A stretch of 64,000 nucleotides of DNA. Origin: JAJTHB01 sp033763775. Its GTDB lineage: Bacteria; Pseudomonadota; Alphaproteobacteria; Rickettsiales; SXRF01. Below the pieces are notes generated by a model. The model saw only the letters and a list, made by a program, of their open reading frames with translations, did no database searches and was not told where the DNA came from. Where the stretch lies: the NCBI GenBank assembly GCA_033763775.1, contig JANRJW010000004.1, forward strand, positions 82,363 through 146,362. Direction: 5' to 3'. Within the stretch, counting starts at the first letter, position 1; each line of letters begins with the position of its first letter. A program made the position numbers and the translations under genes. Shown here piece after piece: positions 14,470-22,654 of this stretch.

Positions 14470-17217
14470 GTGACAATGGGTATGGCTAAGCAAGCAGTTG
14501 TTTTGGATGAAGAAAAGCCCTCTCCCTTTGGGAGAGGGTTGGGTGAGGGCACTCCTGGCACTGACAGAGCAAGTGGCAGCCCTCACCTTAGTCCTCTCCC
14601 AGTGGGAGAGGGAGTATCTGCCACCCCCGCCATGGCGCAGTATCTGGCGCTGAAGGCGGCGCATCCGGACTGTCTGCTGTTTTATCGCATGGGCGATTTT
14701 TACGAGCTTTTCTTTGACGATGCGGCGGTGGCCTCGCAGGTGCTCGATATTGCGCTGACCAAGCGCGGCAAACATGCCGGCGAGGATATTCCAATGTGCG
14801 GCGTGCCGGTGCATGCCTATGATACTTACCTTGAAAAGCTGATCCGCGCCGGGCTGCGCGTGGCGATTGCCGAGCAGCTGGAAACACCGGAAGAAGCAAA
14901 AAAACGCGGCTATAAAGCAGTGGTGGCGCGCGATGTGGTGCGTATTGTGACGCCGGGAACGATTACAGAAGACACGCTCCTTGATGGCCGCAGTTCGCAG
15001 TATTTATGCGCAGTGGTGGCGCCAGCTCGCGGGCAGGGGGCGGCAAGCCTTGCCTGGCTGGACATCACCACCGGTGAGTTTCGTGTGGCGATGGTGGCGC
15101 CGGAGCAGATCGCCGCCGAACTTTCGCGCATTGCCCCGCGCGAGATTCTGCTGGCCGACGGCGAGCAAAGTGCATGGCAGCCGATGTGGCAGAGCCAGCT
15201 GACGCGGCTGCCCGCCCATCTGTTTGATCCGGCGCGCGCTACGCGCATCATGACCGAGTATTACGCCGTGGCGACGCTGAGCGTGTTTGGGGATTTCATG
15301 CCGGGTGAGCTGGCGGCGTGTGGCGTGCTGCTGGATTATGTGCGCCTCACGCAGAAAACCGCGATGCCGCGCCTCGATGCCCCCACGCGTCAGCTGCCAG
15401 CCAGCCATATGCAGATTGATGCAGCGAGCCTGCGCAACCTTGAGCTGATGCAGACCTTGTCCGGCGAGCGCCGGGGCAGTCTGTTTTGGGTGATGGATGA
15501 GACCGTCACCGCCAGCGGCGCAAGGCTGCTGGCCAGCTGGCTATGCGCGCCGCTGACCGACCCGCAGGCGATTCTTCGCCGGCAAGAGCAGGTGATGCTG
15601 TTTAAAGATGAAGCCAGCCTTCGCAGCGCTGTGCGCGAGCAGCTGAAGAATGCGCCAGATATGGAGCGGGCGCTGGCACGGCTATCGCTTGCGCGCGGCG
15701 GCCCCAGGGACTTACTCTCCATTGCGCAGGCGCTGGACGCCGCGCAGCAGATTCGCACGGCACTGGAGCTGCAGGACGCGTCAGCACTACCAGAGGAGCT
15801 GGCGCAGAAGCGCGGCGAGCTGGGCGGCCATGAAACACTCATCCAGCGGCTTAAGTCCGCGATTAAACCTGAGGCGGGGCTGTTTGCGCGCGACGGTGAT
15901 TTTATCGCCAGCGGCTACCATGCGGCGCTCGACGAGCTGCGCTCGCTGAAGCATGAGGGCGCGCGGCGCATCGCGGCGCTGCAGCAGCACTACATTGACG
16001 CCACCGGCATCAACACACTCAAGATTCGCTATAACAACATTCTTGGTTATTACATTGAAATTACGCAGGCGCACCAGAGTAAGGTGACGCAGGATTTTAT
16101 CCACCGCCAGACGCTGGCGAATAATCTGCGCTACACAACCGTGGAGCTTTCTGAGTTGGAGCGCAGCATCAGCGAAGCGGGTGATAAAGCGCTGAAACTG
16201 GAGCTTGAGATTTTTGCGGAACTGGTCGCTGAGGTGCTTGATGCCGCGCCGCGCGTGGTGGCGTCCGCACGTGCGCTGGCGCATCTTGATGTGGTGGCGG
16301 CGCTGGCTGAGCTTGCTGCCAAACGCCGTTATGTTCGCCCGGAAATCAACGGATCGCTGGAGTTTGAGATTCGAAAGGGGCGTCATCCGGTGGTTGAGGC
16401 GGCACTGGCCAAAACCAGCCAGCAACCTTTCATCGGCAATGATACCAGCCTTGCACCCGATAAGCATTTGTGGCTGCTCACCGGCCCGAACATGGCCGGT
16501 AAATCAACCTTCCTGCGCCAGAATGCGCTGATCGCCATCATGGCGCAGATGGGCAGTTTTGTGCCAGCGGAATCGGCGCGTATTGGCATCGTGGATAAGC
16601 TGTTTTCACGTGTGGGCGCGGCGGATGATTTGGCGCGCGGGCAATCCACCTTCATGGTGGAGATGGTGGAAACGGCGACCATCCTGAACCAGGCCACCTC
16701 GCGCTCGCTGATTATCCTTGATGAAATTGGCCGCGGCACCGCGACGTTTGATGGTCTTTCCATCGCGTGGGCGGTGGTGGAGCATCTGCACCATGTGACC
16801 AAAGCGCGCGCACTTTTTGCCACCCACTACCACGAGCTGACCCAGCTGACGGGCACGCTGCCAGCGCTTGCCTGCTACACGATGAAAGTGAAGGAATGGA
16901 AGGGTGAGCTGGTGTTTCTGCATGAGGTGACCAGCGGCACGGCGGATCGTTCCTACGGCATTCACGTGGCGAAGCTGGCGGGGCTGCCTGAGCCGGTGAT
17001 AAGCCGCGCCAGCGAGATTCTGCGCCAGCTTGAGGCAGAACATTCGCAGGAGGTGCCGGCGAGCTTGCCGCTCTTCAGCTATTCTTCTTCCCCTGCCGCT
17101 GCATCACTTCCTGTAAAAGAAGAGGCGGTTTTGGCAGAGTTAGAATCCATCAACCCCGATACACTCTCGCCGAAAGAAGCGCTGGCACTGCTATATCAGC
17201 TTAAGGAAAAACTATGA
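14470..17217 (+). CDS. mutS: DNA mismatch repair protein MutS with a translated repeat near the N-terminus
   Basis: Mismatch-recognition ATPase, 915 aa with the GTG at 14470 (ATGs at 14476 and 14482 are alternatives). The mismatch-binding wedge region FYRMGDFYELFFDDA, connector, lever and clamp domains are followed by the ATPase: Walker A GPNMAGKST at about residue 673, the STFMVEM motif, Walker B LIILDEIGRGT at about 747, and THYHELTQL. Between the start and the conserved SATPAMAQYLALKAAHP, a 95 bp palindromic element (14518-14612) is read through in frame and adds roughly 30 residues (PSPFGRGLGEG...PHLSPLPVGEG). The gene overlaps coaBC by 4 nt. Confidence 0.97.
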   Translation: MTMGMAKQAVVLDEEKPSPFGRGLGEGTPGTDRASGSPHLSPLPVGEGVSATPAMAQYLALKAAHPDCLLFYRMGDFYELFFDDAAVASQVLDIALTKRGKHAGEDIPMCGVPVHAYDTYLEKLIRAGLRVAIAEQLETPEEAKKRGYKAVVARDVVRIVTPGTITEDTLLDGRSSQYLCAVVAPARGQGAASLAWLDITTGEFRVAMVAPEQIAAELSRIAPREILLADGEQSAWQPMWQSQLTRLPAHLFDPARATRIMTEYYAVATLSVFGDFMPGELAACGVLLDYVRLTQKTAMPRLDAPTRQLPASHMQIDAASLRNLELMQTLSGERRGSLFWVMDETVTASGARLLASWLCAPLTDPQAILRRQEQVMLFKDEASLRSAVREQLKNAPDMERALARLSLARGGPRDLLSIAQALDAAQQIRTALELQDASALPEELAQKRGELGGHETLIQRLKSAIKPEAGLFARDGDFIASGYHAALDELRSLKHEGARRIAALQQHYIDATGINTLKIRYNNILGYYIEITQAHQSKVTQDFIHRQTLANNLRYTTVELSELERSISEAGDKALKLELEIFAELVAEVLDAAPRVVASARALAHLDVVAALAELAAKRRYVRPEINGSLEFEIRKGRHPVVEAALAKTSQQPFIGNDTSLAPDKHLWLLTGPNMAGKSTFLRQNALIAIMAQMGSFVPAESARIGIVDKLFSRVGAADDLARGQSTFMVEMVETATILNQATSRSLIILDEIGRGTATFDGLSIAWAVVEHLHHVTKARALFATHYHELTQLTGTLPALACYTMKVKEWKGELVFLHEVTSGTADRSYGIHVAKLAGLPEPVISRASEILRQLEAEHSQEVPASLPLFSYSSSPAAASLPVKEEAVLAELESINPDTLSPKEALALLYQLKEKL
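14518..14612. repeat. Palindromic element inside the mutS coding region
   Basis: Two hairpins, CCCTCTCCC-TTT-GGGAGAGGG (14518-14538) and CCTCTCCC-AGT-GGGAGAGG (14593-14611), are joined by outer complementary arms GGGTGAGGGC (14541-14550) and GCCCTCACC (14579-14587). The whole is a 95 bp inverted repeat of about 33 bp arms and a 28 bp centre, open in the mutS frame. Confidence 0.9.
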
Positions 17218-18491
17218 GCGCAATCACCCTCATCATCAGCGGTTCGATTGCGGCGATTAAAGCGTCGGCGCTTATTAGCCTGCTGCGTCAAAAGAAGATT
17301 AGTGTGCACTGCATTGTCACACGCGGCGGCAGTGAGTTTGTGAATGTGAAAGAACTGGAAAAACTCTCAGGCAATCCCGTTTCCACGGATTTATTCTCGC
17401 CCAAGGAAAAGAAGGACATGTGGCATATTCGTTTCTCCCGCGAAACGGATTTGCTGCTCGTGGCACCCGCAACTGCCGATATCATCGCCAAGATGGTGCA
17501 TGGCATCGCTGATGATATGGCAACCGCCACGCTGCTTGCTAACAATAAAAAACTGCTCGTAGCACCCGCGATGAACACGCAGATGTGGCGCCACCCCGCC
17601 ACGCAGCGCAACGTGAAGCAAATTGAAAAAGATGGCGCGGTCATTATCGAGCCGGGGGTGGGTATGCTTGCCTGCGGTGAAACAGGGCAGGGGCGCATGG
17701 CCGAGCCGCAGGAGATTGTGGAGGTAGTGCTTAGAACCCTCTCCCCTGCGGGGAGAAGGCAGGGTGAGGGGGGTAAAAGACATAACCCTCACCCCAACCC
17801 TCTCCCTGAAAGGGAGAGGGGGTTAAAGGGGATCACTGCTCTCGTCACCTCTGGGCCAACGCATGAATCGATTGATCCGGTGCGCTATATTGCGAACCGC
17901 TCCAGCGGCAAGCAGGGTCATGCGATTGCGGCGGCGCTGGCGCGTGCTGGCGTGAAGGTGACGCTGGTTTCGGGGCCGACGCAGCTGGCTGATCCTGCGG
18001 GTGTTTCGGTGGTGCATGTGACCACGGCGCGCGAGATGTATGAGGCGGTGCAGCGTGCGCTGCCGGTGGATGTAGCGGTGTTTGCTGCGGCGGTGGGTGA
18101 CTGGCATGTGAAACCAGCCGCGCAGAAAATTAAAAAGCAGACAGGGAAAAAACCGGCGCTAGAGCTTGAGGAAAACCCGGATATTTTAAAAAGCGTGGCT
18201 CAGCACAAAACGAAGCGCCCGCGCCTGGTGGTTGGTTTTGCGGCAGAAACCGAGAAGCTTGAAAGCCATGCGGCCAAAAAATATCACGCCAAGGGCGCTG
18301 ACTGGGTGCTTGCCAACGATGTTTCCGGCGGTAAAGTGTTTGGCGATGATGAAAATCAGGTGATATTCATTTCCAAAGATGGCCAGCACCCATGGCCGAA
18401 GATGAGTAAAACCAAAGTGGCTGAGAGGCTCGCGCGTGAGATTATCCTGGCGCTGAGCAAGAAAAAAGAAAAGAAACGGAGACAAACATGA
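17214..18491 (+). CDS. coaBC: Bifunctional phosphopantothenoylcysteine decarboxylase/phosphopantothenate-cysteine ligase
   Basis: Two steps of coenzyme A synthesis. The N-terminal flavoprotein CoaC domain (about 1-172) shows SGSIAA, the catalytic His region MWHI, PAMNTQMW and the substrate-flap CGETGQGRM. The CoaB ligase domain (about 205-425) starts ITALVTSGPTHESIDPVRYIANRSSGKQG and includes AAVGDWHV and the Lys-rich KIKK motif. The domain junction carries a translated palindromic element (17736-17823), adding about 29 residues (LSPAGRRQGEGG...NPLPERERG). It overlaps mutS and dut by 4 nt each. Confidence 0.96.
   Translation: MSAITLIISGSIAAIKASALISLLRQKKISVHCIVTRGGSEFVNVKELEKLSGNPVSTDLFSPKEKKDMWHIRFSRETDLLLVAPATADIIAKMVHGIADDMATATLLANNKKLLVAPAMNTQMWRHPATQRNVKQIEKDGAVIIEPGVGMLACGETGQGRMAEPQEIVEVVLRTLSPAGRRQGEGGKRHNPHPNPLPERERGLKGITALVTSGPTHESIDPVRYIANRSSGKQGHAIAAALARAGVKVTLVSGPTQLADPAGVSVVHVTTAREMYEAVQRALPVDVAVFAAAVGDWHVKPAAQKIKKQTGKKPALELEENPDILKSVAQHKTKRPRLVVGFAAETEKLESHAAKKYHAKGADWVLANDVSGGKVFGDDENQVIFISKDGQHPWPKMSKTKVAERLAREIILALSKKKEKKRRQT
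17736..17823. repeat. Palindromic element inside coaBC, at the domain junction
   Basis: The left hairpin CTCTCCCC-TGC-GGGGAGAAG with AGGGTGAGGGG is mirrored by AACCCTCACCCC and the right hairpin CCCTCTCCC-TGAAA-GGGAGAGGG. It has the same layout as the mutS copy. Its right half is nearly identical to the element in gpmI at 51236-51273. Confidence 0.9.
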
Positions 18492-18949
18492 CCGTGATCA
18501 TACCACTACAAAAACTTCCCCACGGGGCGGATCTGCCGCTGCCGGCCTATGCCACCGGCCATGCGGCGGGCATGGATCTGATGGCGGCAGTGGAGGGAAA
18601 GCTCACGCTTGGTTCGCTGGAACGCCAGCTGATTCCCGCCGGTTTTGCGATGGCGCTGCCCGAGGGCTATGAGGCGCAGGTGCGCCCGCGTTCGGGGCTG
18701 GCATTCAAGCATGGTGTGACGGTTTGTAACGCTCCCGGAACGATTGATGCGGATTATCGCGGCGAGGTGAAGGTGCTGCTGGTGAATTTAAGCCATGAGC
18801 CGTTTGTGATTGAGCGCGGCATGCGTATCGCCCAGCTGGTGATTGCGCCGGTGACCAGTGCCGCATGGCAGGAGGTTTCCGCGCTGGATGAAACGCAGCG
18901 CGGCGCCGGCGGTTTCGGATCCACCGGCATCAAGGCAGCAAAACCATGA
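18488..18949 (+). CDS. dut: Deoxyuridine 5'-triphosphate nucleotidohydrolase
   Basis: Homotrimeric dUTPase that hydrolyses dUTP to dUMP and pyrophosphate, keeping uracil out of DNA. 153 aa with all five motifs: AGMDLMA (1), RPRSGLAFKHG (2), GTIDADYRGEV (3), RGMRIAQLVI (4) and the P-loop-like RGAGGFGSTG (5). ATGA overlaps connect it to coaBC upstream and cysK downstream. The coaBC-dut pairing is common in proteobacteria. Confidence 0.97.
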   Translation: MTVIIPLQKLPHGADLPLPAYATGHAAGMDLMAAVEGKLTLGSLERQLIPAGFAMALPEGYEAQVRPRSGLAFKHGVTVCNAPGTIDADYRGEVKVLLVNLSHEPFVIERGMRIAQLVIAPVTSAAWQEVSALDETQRGAGGFGSTGIKAAKP

Positions 18950-19905
18950 CGACCCAGCTTGACGCGCCCGGCCGCGGGCGGATTTATGAGAATATTCTCG
19001 CCACCATCGGCAACACCCCGCTGATTCGCCTAAATAGCCTTGCCCAAGAGGCAGGTGCTAAAGCCGAGGTGCTGGTGAAGGCGGAATTTTTTAATCCGCT
19101 TTCATCGGTAAAAGACCGTATCGCTCTCGGAATGATTGAAGCCGCTGAGGCTAGCGGTAAGCTGAAACCCGACACGCTGCTGGTGGAGCCAACTTCCGGC
19201 AATACTGGCATTGCGCTGGCGTTTGTCTGCGCGGCGAAGGGCTACCGGCTCACACTCACCATGCCTGAGAGCATGTCGCTGGAGCGCCGCAAGATGCTGA
19301 AATTTCTGGGCGCCGAATTGGTGCTAACGCCCAAAGAGCAAGGCATGAAAGGCGCAATTGCCAAGGCAGAGGAGATTGTGGCGGTAAACGCGAATGCACT
19401 GATGCTGCAGCAATTTAAAAATGAGGCGAACCCCGCCATTCACCGCCGCACCACCGCTGAGGAAATCTGGCGCGATACGGGCGGCGCGCTCGATGTGTTT
19501 ATTTCCGGTGTGGGTACGGGCGGCTGCATCACCGGCACGGGCAGTGTGCTGAAGGCGAAAAACCCCGCGATTAAAATCATCGCAGTAGAGCCGGAAGATT
19601 CACCGGTGCTCTCCGGCGGCAAGCCGGGGCCGCATAAAATCCAGGGCATCGGCGCTGGGTTTGTGCCCGATGTGCTGGCGCGCGAGATCATTGATGAGGT
19701 GATTGCCATATCGAACGACACCGCCTTTACCACCGCCCGCAAAGCGGCGCGGCTTGAAGGCCTGCCGGTGGGTATATCCTCCGGCGCAACGCTGGCGGCA
19801 GCGCTGGAAGTGGCGGCGCGGCCAGAGATGGAAGGCAAGCGTATCGTCGTCATCGCGGCATCGATGGCGGAGCGGTATATTTCTACCGATTTGTTTGCGG
19901 AGTAA
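18946..19905 (+). CDS. cysK: Cysteine synthase (O-acetylserine sulfhydrylase)
   Basis: PLP enzyme making cysteine from O-acetylserine and sulfide; 319 aa. The PLP lysine is in NPLSSVKDRIA, the substrate loop is TSGNTGIAL, the phosphate-binding loop GVGTGGCITG, and the C-terminal region PVLSGGKPGPHKIQGIGAGFVP carries the usual CysK features. The ISSGA motif near residue 278 is present. CysK and CysM are hard to separate by eye; length and the GIGAGFVP segment favour CysK. It is the last gene of the mutS-coaBC-dut-cysK run and faces the VUT transporter. Confidence 0.94.
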   Translation: MTTQLDAPGRGRIYENILATIGNTPLIRLNSLAQEAGAKAEVLVKAEFFNPLSSVKDRIALGMIEAAEASGKLKPDTLLVEPTSGNTGIALAFVCAAKGYRLTLTMPESMSLERRKMLKFLGAELVLTPKEQGMKGAIAKAEEIVAVNANALMLQQFKNEANPAIHRRTTAEEIWRDTGGALDVFISGVGTGGCITGTGSVLKAKNPAIKIIAVEPEDSPVLSGGKPGPHKIQGIGAGFVPDVLAREIIDEVIAISNDTAFTTARKAARLEGLPVGISSGATLAAALEVAARPEMEGKRIVVIAASMAERYISTDLFAE

Positions 19906-19911
19906 ATTCTA

Positions 19912-20017
19912 CTAGGCTGGCCAACTTGCTTGCTTGTCCTGCGCTTCCGCTGCGCATGTACTTAATGTACACTTGCGCTGCGGTTCTCGGACGCGCTGCG
20001 CATTTGGCGCAGCCTAG
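19912..20017. repeat. Large inverted repeat between convergent genes
   Basis: Outer arms CTAGGCTG and the mirrored CAGCCTAG enclose a TGTAC-TTAAT-GTACA hairpin and GCGCTGCG-rich segments. It lies between the stops of cysK and the VUT gene and may terminate both. Confidence 0.65.
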
Positions 20018-20022
20018 CGAAT

Positions 20023-20526
20023 TTAAGGCGTGTGGCTTTGTTCCTTTTTCCTTAGTATGCGATACACCACATACGCGCCCAATAATTTGCTTATGATCAT
20101 CGTGCCCAGTGTCCACCAGCTGAAGAGGCCGGGAATGGCCATATTTGCACCAGATAAGTAGATGATGCTATCGACCGGCGCGCTGGCGAGGCTGGAGATC
20201 ATCACGCGGGTGGAAAGCGGTTTTTTGGTGAAGGTGTAAAGCGCCCAGTCCACCAGCTCGCTGACGAAAAATGCAATGCCGCTGGCGGCGGCGATTTCCG
20301 GCGGCGCCATCAGAAACGAGATCGCCACCCCGATGATGAGCGGGATGAAGATATACTGCCCGATCTCGCGCTGGGCGAAATCACGCACCACCAGAATCAG
20401 CCCCACTGCAATCGAAAAAGGCGACCACATGCCGCCGTCCGGCAGCGCAACCAGCGGTGTCCATGAAAATGCCCAGTTTACCAGCGGAATGAGCAGTAGG
20501 TAAAGAAGGGTGAAGCGGTAGGGCAT
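20023..20526 (-). CDS. VUT/YhhQ family transporter (queuosine precursor type)
   Basis: 167 aa from MPYRFTLLYLLL, with about six membrane helices. The segments GGMWSPFSIAVGLILVVRDFAQREIG and SELVDWALYTF...STRVMISSLASAPVDSIIY are typical of the DUF165/VUT family. Members such as E. coli YhhQ import queuosine precursors (preQ0/preQ1). The frame extends upstream through a 9-bp tandem repeat that would encode RLR/NLR triplets, so the internal Met is preferred. It is divergent from the thiF-like gene. Confidence 0.85.
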   Translation of the reverse strand: MPYRFTLLYLLLIPLVNWAFSWTPLVALPDGGMWSPFSIAVGLILVVRDFAQREIGQYIFIPLIIGVAISFLMAPPEIAAASGIAFFVSELVDWALYTFTKKPLSTRVMISSLASAPVDSIIYLSGANMAIPGLFSWWTLGTMIISKLLGAYVVYRILRKKEQSHTP

Positions 20527-20530
20527 TGGG

Positions 20531-20613
20531 AGGTTACGGAGGTTGCGTATGTTTCGTAAGTTTCGTAGGTTTAGCTTACGCAACCTTCGTAACCTTCGCA
20601 ACCTACGAAACCT
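20531..20613. repeat. 9-bp tandem repeats arranged as an inverted repeat
   Basis: Units of the type AGGTTNCGT/AAGTTTCGT run from 20531 to about 20571, then turn to the complementary units TTACGCAAC, CTTCGTAAC, CTTCGCAAC and CTACGAAAC. The arms 20532-20549 and 20577-20594 match with one mismatch. The array fills the divergent promoter gap and ends directly at the thiF-like ATG. Confidence 0.85.
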
Positions 20614-21345
20614 ATGCCACTCAACGATGACCAGCTTCGCCGCTATGCGCGCCACCTTGTTTTGCCGGAGATCGGCGAGGCCGGCCAGAAAAAGCTGCTT
20701 GCTTCATCTGTGCTGGTGATTGGCGCCGGCGGGCTTGGCAGCGCGGCGATTTCCTATCTGGCGGCAGCAGGCATTGGGCATATTAGCATCTGCGAGCATG
20801 ACCGTGTGGAGCTTTCCAATTTGCAGCGGCAGGTGATGTATGAGATGGGGGATCTCGGGCGGCTGAAGATCGAGGCGGCGGCGGATCGCGTGAATGAGCT
20901 GAATCCCGATGTGGAACTGACGCTTTTTCCGCGCCGTATCCACACAGAGAATGCACGTGAGATGGTGCGCGAATTCGATGTGGTGCTGGATGGCTCGGAT
21001 AATTTTGCCACGCGGTTTGTGGTGGCCGATAGCTGCGAGGCAGAAAAAAAACCGCTGATCTCTGCCGCAATCAGCGGTTTTGAAGCGCAGCTTTCCACCT
21101 TTAAACCTTACCTTGGTGCGCCGCACCCAAGCTATCGTGATTTTGTGCCTGAAGCGCCTGAGCGCGAGATTACGTGCGCGCAGGAAGGCATTGCCGGTCC
21201 GCTGGCCGGTATGCTCGGCAGCATGCAGGCGCTGGAAGCCATCAAGGAGCTGCTTGGCATCGGCCAGTCGCTTTCCGGCAGGCTATGGTGCTATGATGGG
21301 CTTTTAGGGCAGGCAAGAACAATAAAGATTATTGTAAACCAGTAG
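20614..21345 (+). CDS. ThiF/MoeB/HesA-family adenylyltransferase
   Basis: E1-like enzyme that adenylates the C-terminus of a ubiquitin-like sulfur carrier (ThiS or MoaD). 243 aa. The nucleotide-binding GAGGLGSAAISYLAAAGIG is at about 37-55, the Asp/Arg ATP-contact motif is ELSNLQRQVMY, and the catalytic-Cys region is ITCAQEGIAGPLAGMLGSMQALEA. The zinc cysteines normally found in a CxxC before this point are missing (the text reads SYRDF). No thiS, moaD or rhodanese domain is nearby, so thiamine, molybdopterin or another role cannot be decided. Confidence 0.88.
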   Translation: MPLNDDQLRRYARHLVLPEIGEAGQKKLLASSVLVIGAGGLGSAAISYLAAAGIGHISICEHDRVELSNLQRQVMYEMGDLGRLKIEAAADRVNELNPDVELTLFPRRIHTENAREMVREFDVVLDGSDNFATRFVVADSCEAEKKPLISAAISGFEAQLSTFKPYLGAPHPSYRDFVPEAPEREITCAQEGIAGPLAGMLGSMQALEAIKELLGIGQSLSGRLWCYDGLLGQARTIKIIVNQ

Positions 21346-21366
21346 CTTGTGATGTAGATTCAAAAG

Positions 21367-21858
21367 ATGAGATTTGTTTTTTTCTGGCTGATATCTGGGA
21401 TATTTGCGGCGAGCGCTGCCCTTGCCGCGCCGCAGGGGGGTTCCGGCCTGCCGATTCCACGTTTTGTCAGCCTTAAAAATGAAGAGACGAATGTGCGTAC
21501 GGGCCCGGGCACACGCTATCCTATCGCATGGATTTATCGTCGCCAGAATATGCCGGTGGAGGTGATTGAAGAATTTGAGCACTGGCGCAAGATTCGTGAT
21601 GCGGAAGGCGCCACCGGCTGGGTTCATAAAATGATGCTCGATGGCAGCCGCTACGCCATGATTATCGGCAAGGAGCCGTGTCTGCTGCTTCACAGCAGCA
21701 AGGCTGATGCCAAGCCACTATTGAAGGCCAAGCCGGGGGTGATTGCCTCGGTGATGGAGTGTGAGCGCGACTGGTGCCGGCTTCAAGTGGAAGGACGCCG
21801 CGGCTGGGCAGAAAAAAAACGCCTCTGGGGCGTTTATCCCGACGAAATATTTGATTAG
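21367..21858 (+). CDS. Secreted protein with two SH3-like domains
   Basis: 163 aa. A signal peptide ends ALAA at about residue 20. The first SH3-like repeat is NVRTGPGTRYPIAWIYRRQNMPVEVIEEFEHWRKIRD, and the second covers about 100-155 (GVIASVMECERDWCRLQVEGRRGWAEK). Alphaproteobacterial relatives (DUF1058-type, SH3_4) are periplasmic and probably bind peptidoglycan. It lies 21 nt after the thiF-like gene and converges on phoU. Confidence 0.88.
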   Translation: MRFVFFWLISGIFAASAALAAPQGGSGLPIPRFVSLKNEETNVRTGPGTRYPIAWIYRRQNMPVEVIEEFEHWRKIRDAEGATGWVHKMMLDGSRYAMIIGKEPCLLLHSSKADAKPLLKAKPGVIASVMECERDWCRLQVEGRRGWAEKKRLWGVYPDEIFD

Positions 21859-21888
21859 GGCATTTTAATTTAACCTTGCGCGCTTATT

Positions 21889-21914
21889 TCTCCCTCTCTC
21901 CGGAGGGTAGAGAG
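21889..21914. terminator. Hairpin between convergent genes, related to the GGGAGAGGG repeats
   Basis: TCTCCCTCTCTCC-GGAGGGTAGAGAGA forms an imperfect stem-loop between the SH3 gene and phoU. It could terminate both transcripts. It looks like a degenerate copy of the palindromic element seen in mutS. Confidence 0.5.
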
Positions 21915-21946
21915 AATGTTTTGCGCACGATTAAATCAAAAATGCT

Positions 21947-22618
21947 CTATAGAACAGGGCGCTCGAATTTGCTGCCGAGATGGATATAGTGGCAGAGTTT
22001 CACGATTTCGAGCGCCAGATCCGCCATGCGCTCAAGATTTTTGATGATAAACAGCATGTGCGTTGATTCCACAAGCTGTGCGTGATCGCCGAGATCCTGC
22101 TGCAGCAGCAGCTGGATTTTTTTATACAGCCCGTCCGCCTCATCCTCCTGCGCGAGCAGGGCTACGGCTTTGGTTTCATCATATTCCTGCACAAGGCTCA
22201 TACTGCTCATCAGCATCGTATCAATCAGTTTTTTGAGGCTGCGTGCCTCGGATACAAAAGCGGGTTGCACCGGCCGAACCAGCCGAACGGTGCGCTTGAC
22301 GCAGTTTTTGGCCATGTCACCCATGCGTTCCAGCGTGGAGGAAAGCTTGAGCATGGTGACGGTAAAGCGCAGCTCATCGCCTATCAGGGTGTAGCGAGAT
22401 AAAATGGCAGCGACGGCATTTTCAATCTCAATTTCAAGCGCATTGATTTTTTTATCGAGCTGCTTGGCATCCGCATTGTCGCGAATCTGTTCACTGAGTG
22501 CTTCATCAAACAGGCGCAGCTGCTCCGAGACCATGCCCGCCATCTGCTGAATCATACCGTAGAGATTGTTGAACTCGGTATCGAGGCCTTTGAAGGCGTG
22601 GTTTTCAAATTTGATCAT
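21947..22618 (-). CDS. phoU: PhoU-like phosphate regulator
   Basis: 223 aa, entirely helical, with the two PhoU repeats. Each carries the metal-binding pattern E/D..R..D: LERMGDMAKNC near residue 95 and LERMADLALEIVKL near 196. PhoU links the Pst transporter to the PhoR sensor and represses the Pho regulon when phosphate is plentiful. No pst or phoBR gene is nearby, so it is an orphan copy. It is transcribed from the same strand as the glycan operon but 36 nt after that operon's last gene, so it may be read through from it. Confidence 0.87.
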   Translation of the reverse strand: MIKFENHAFKGLDTEFNNLYGMIQQMAGMVSEQLRLFDEALSEQIRDNADAKQLDKKINALEIEIENAVAAILSRYTLIGDELRFTVTMLKLSSTLERMGDMAKNCVKRTVRLVRPVQPAFVSEARSLKKLIDTMLMSSMSLVQEYDETKAVALLAQEDEADGLYKKIQLLLQQDLGDHAQLVESTHMLFIIKNLERMADLALEIVKLCHYIHLGSKFERPVL

Positions 22619-22654
22619 GCGCTTATTATTAATGAATTTCGGTGGCTTGGAAAG

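Noticed and set aside
14401..14814. Upstream extension of the 166-aa gene to 304 residues
   Set aside because: The extension is antisense to mutS and its repeat; a good ribosome-binding site precedes the internal ATG at 14400.
15787..16467. 226-residue frame antisense to mutS
   Set aside because: Codon-bias shadow; mutS on the plus strand is complete.
20527..20655. Longer VUT protein with RLR/NLR repeats at the N-terminus
   Set aside because: The extra part is a translated 9-bp tandem repeat overlapping the thiF-like gene; the transporter helix starts at the internal Met.
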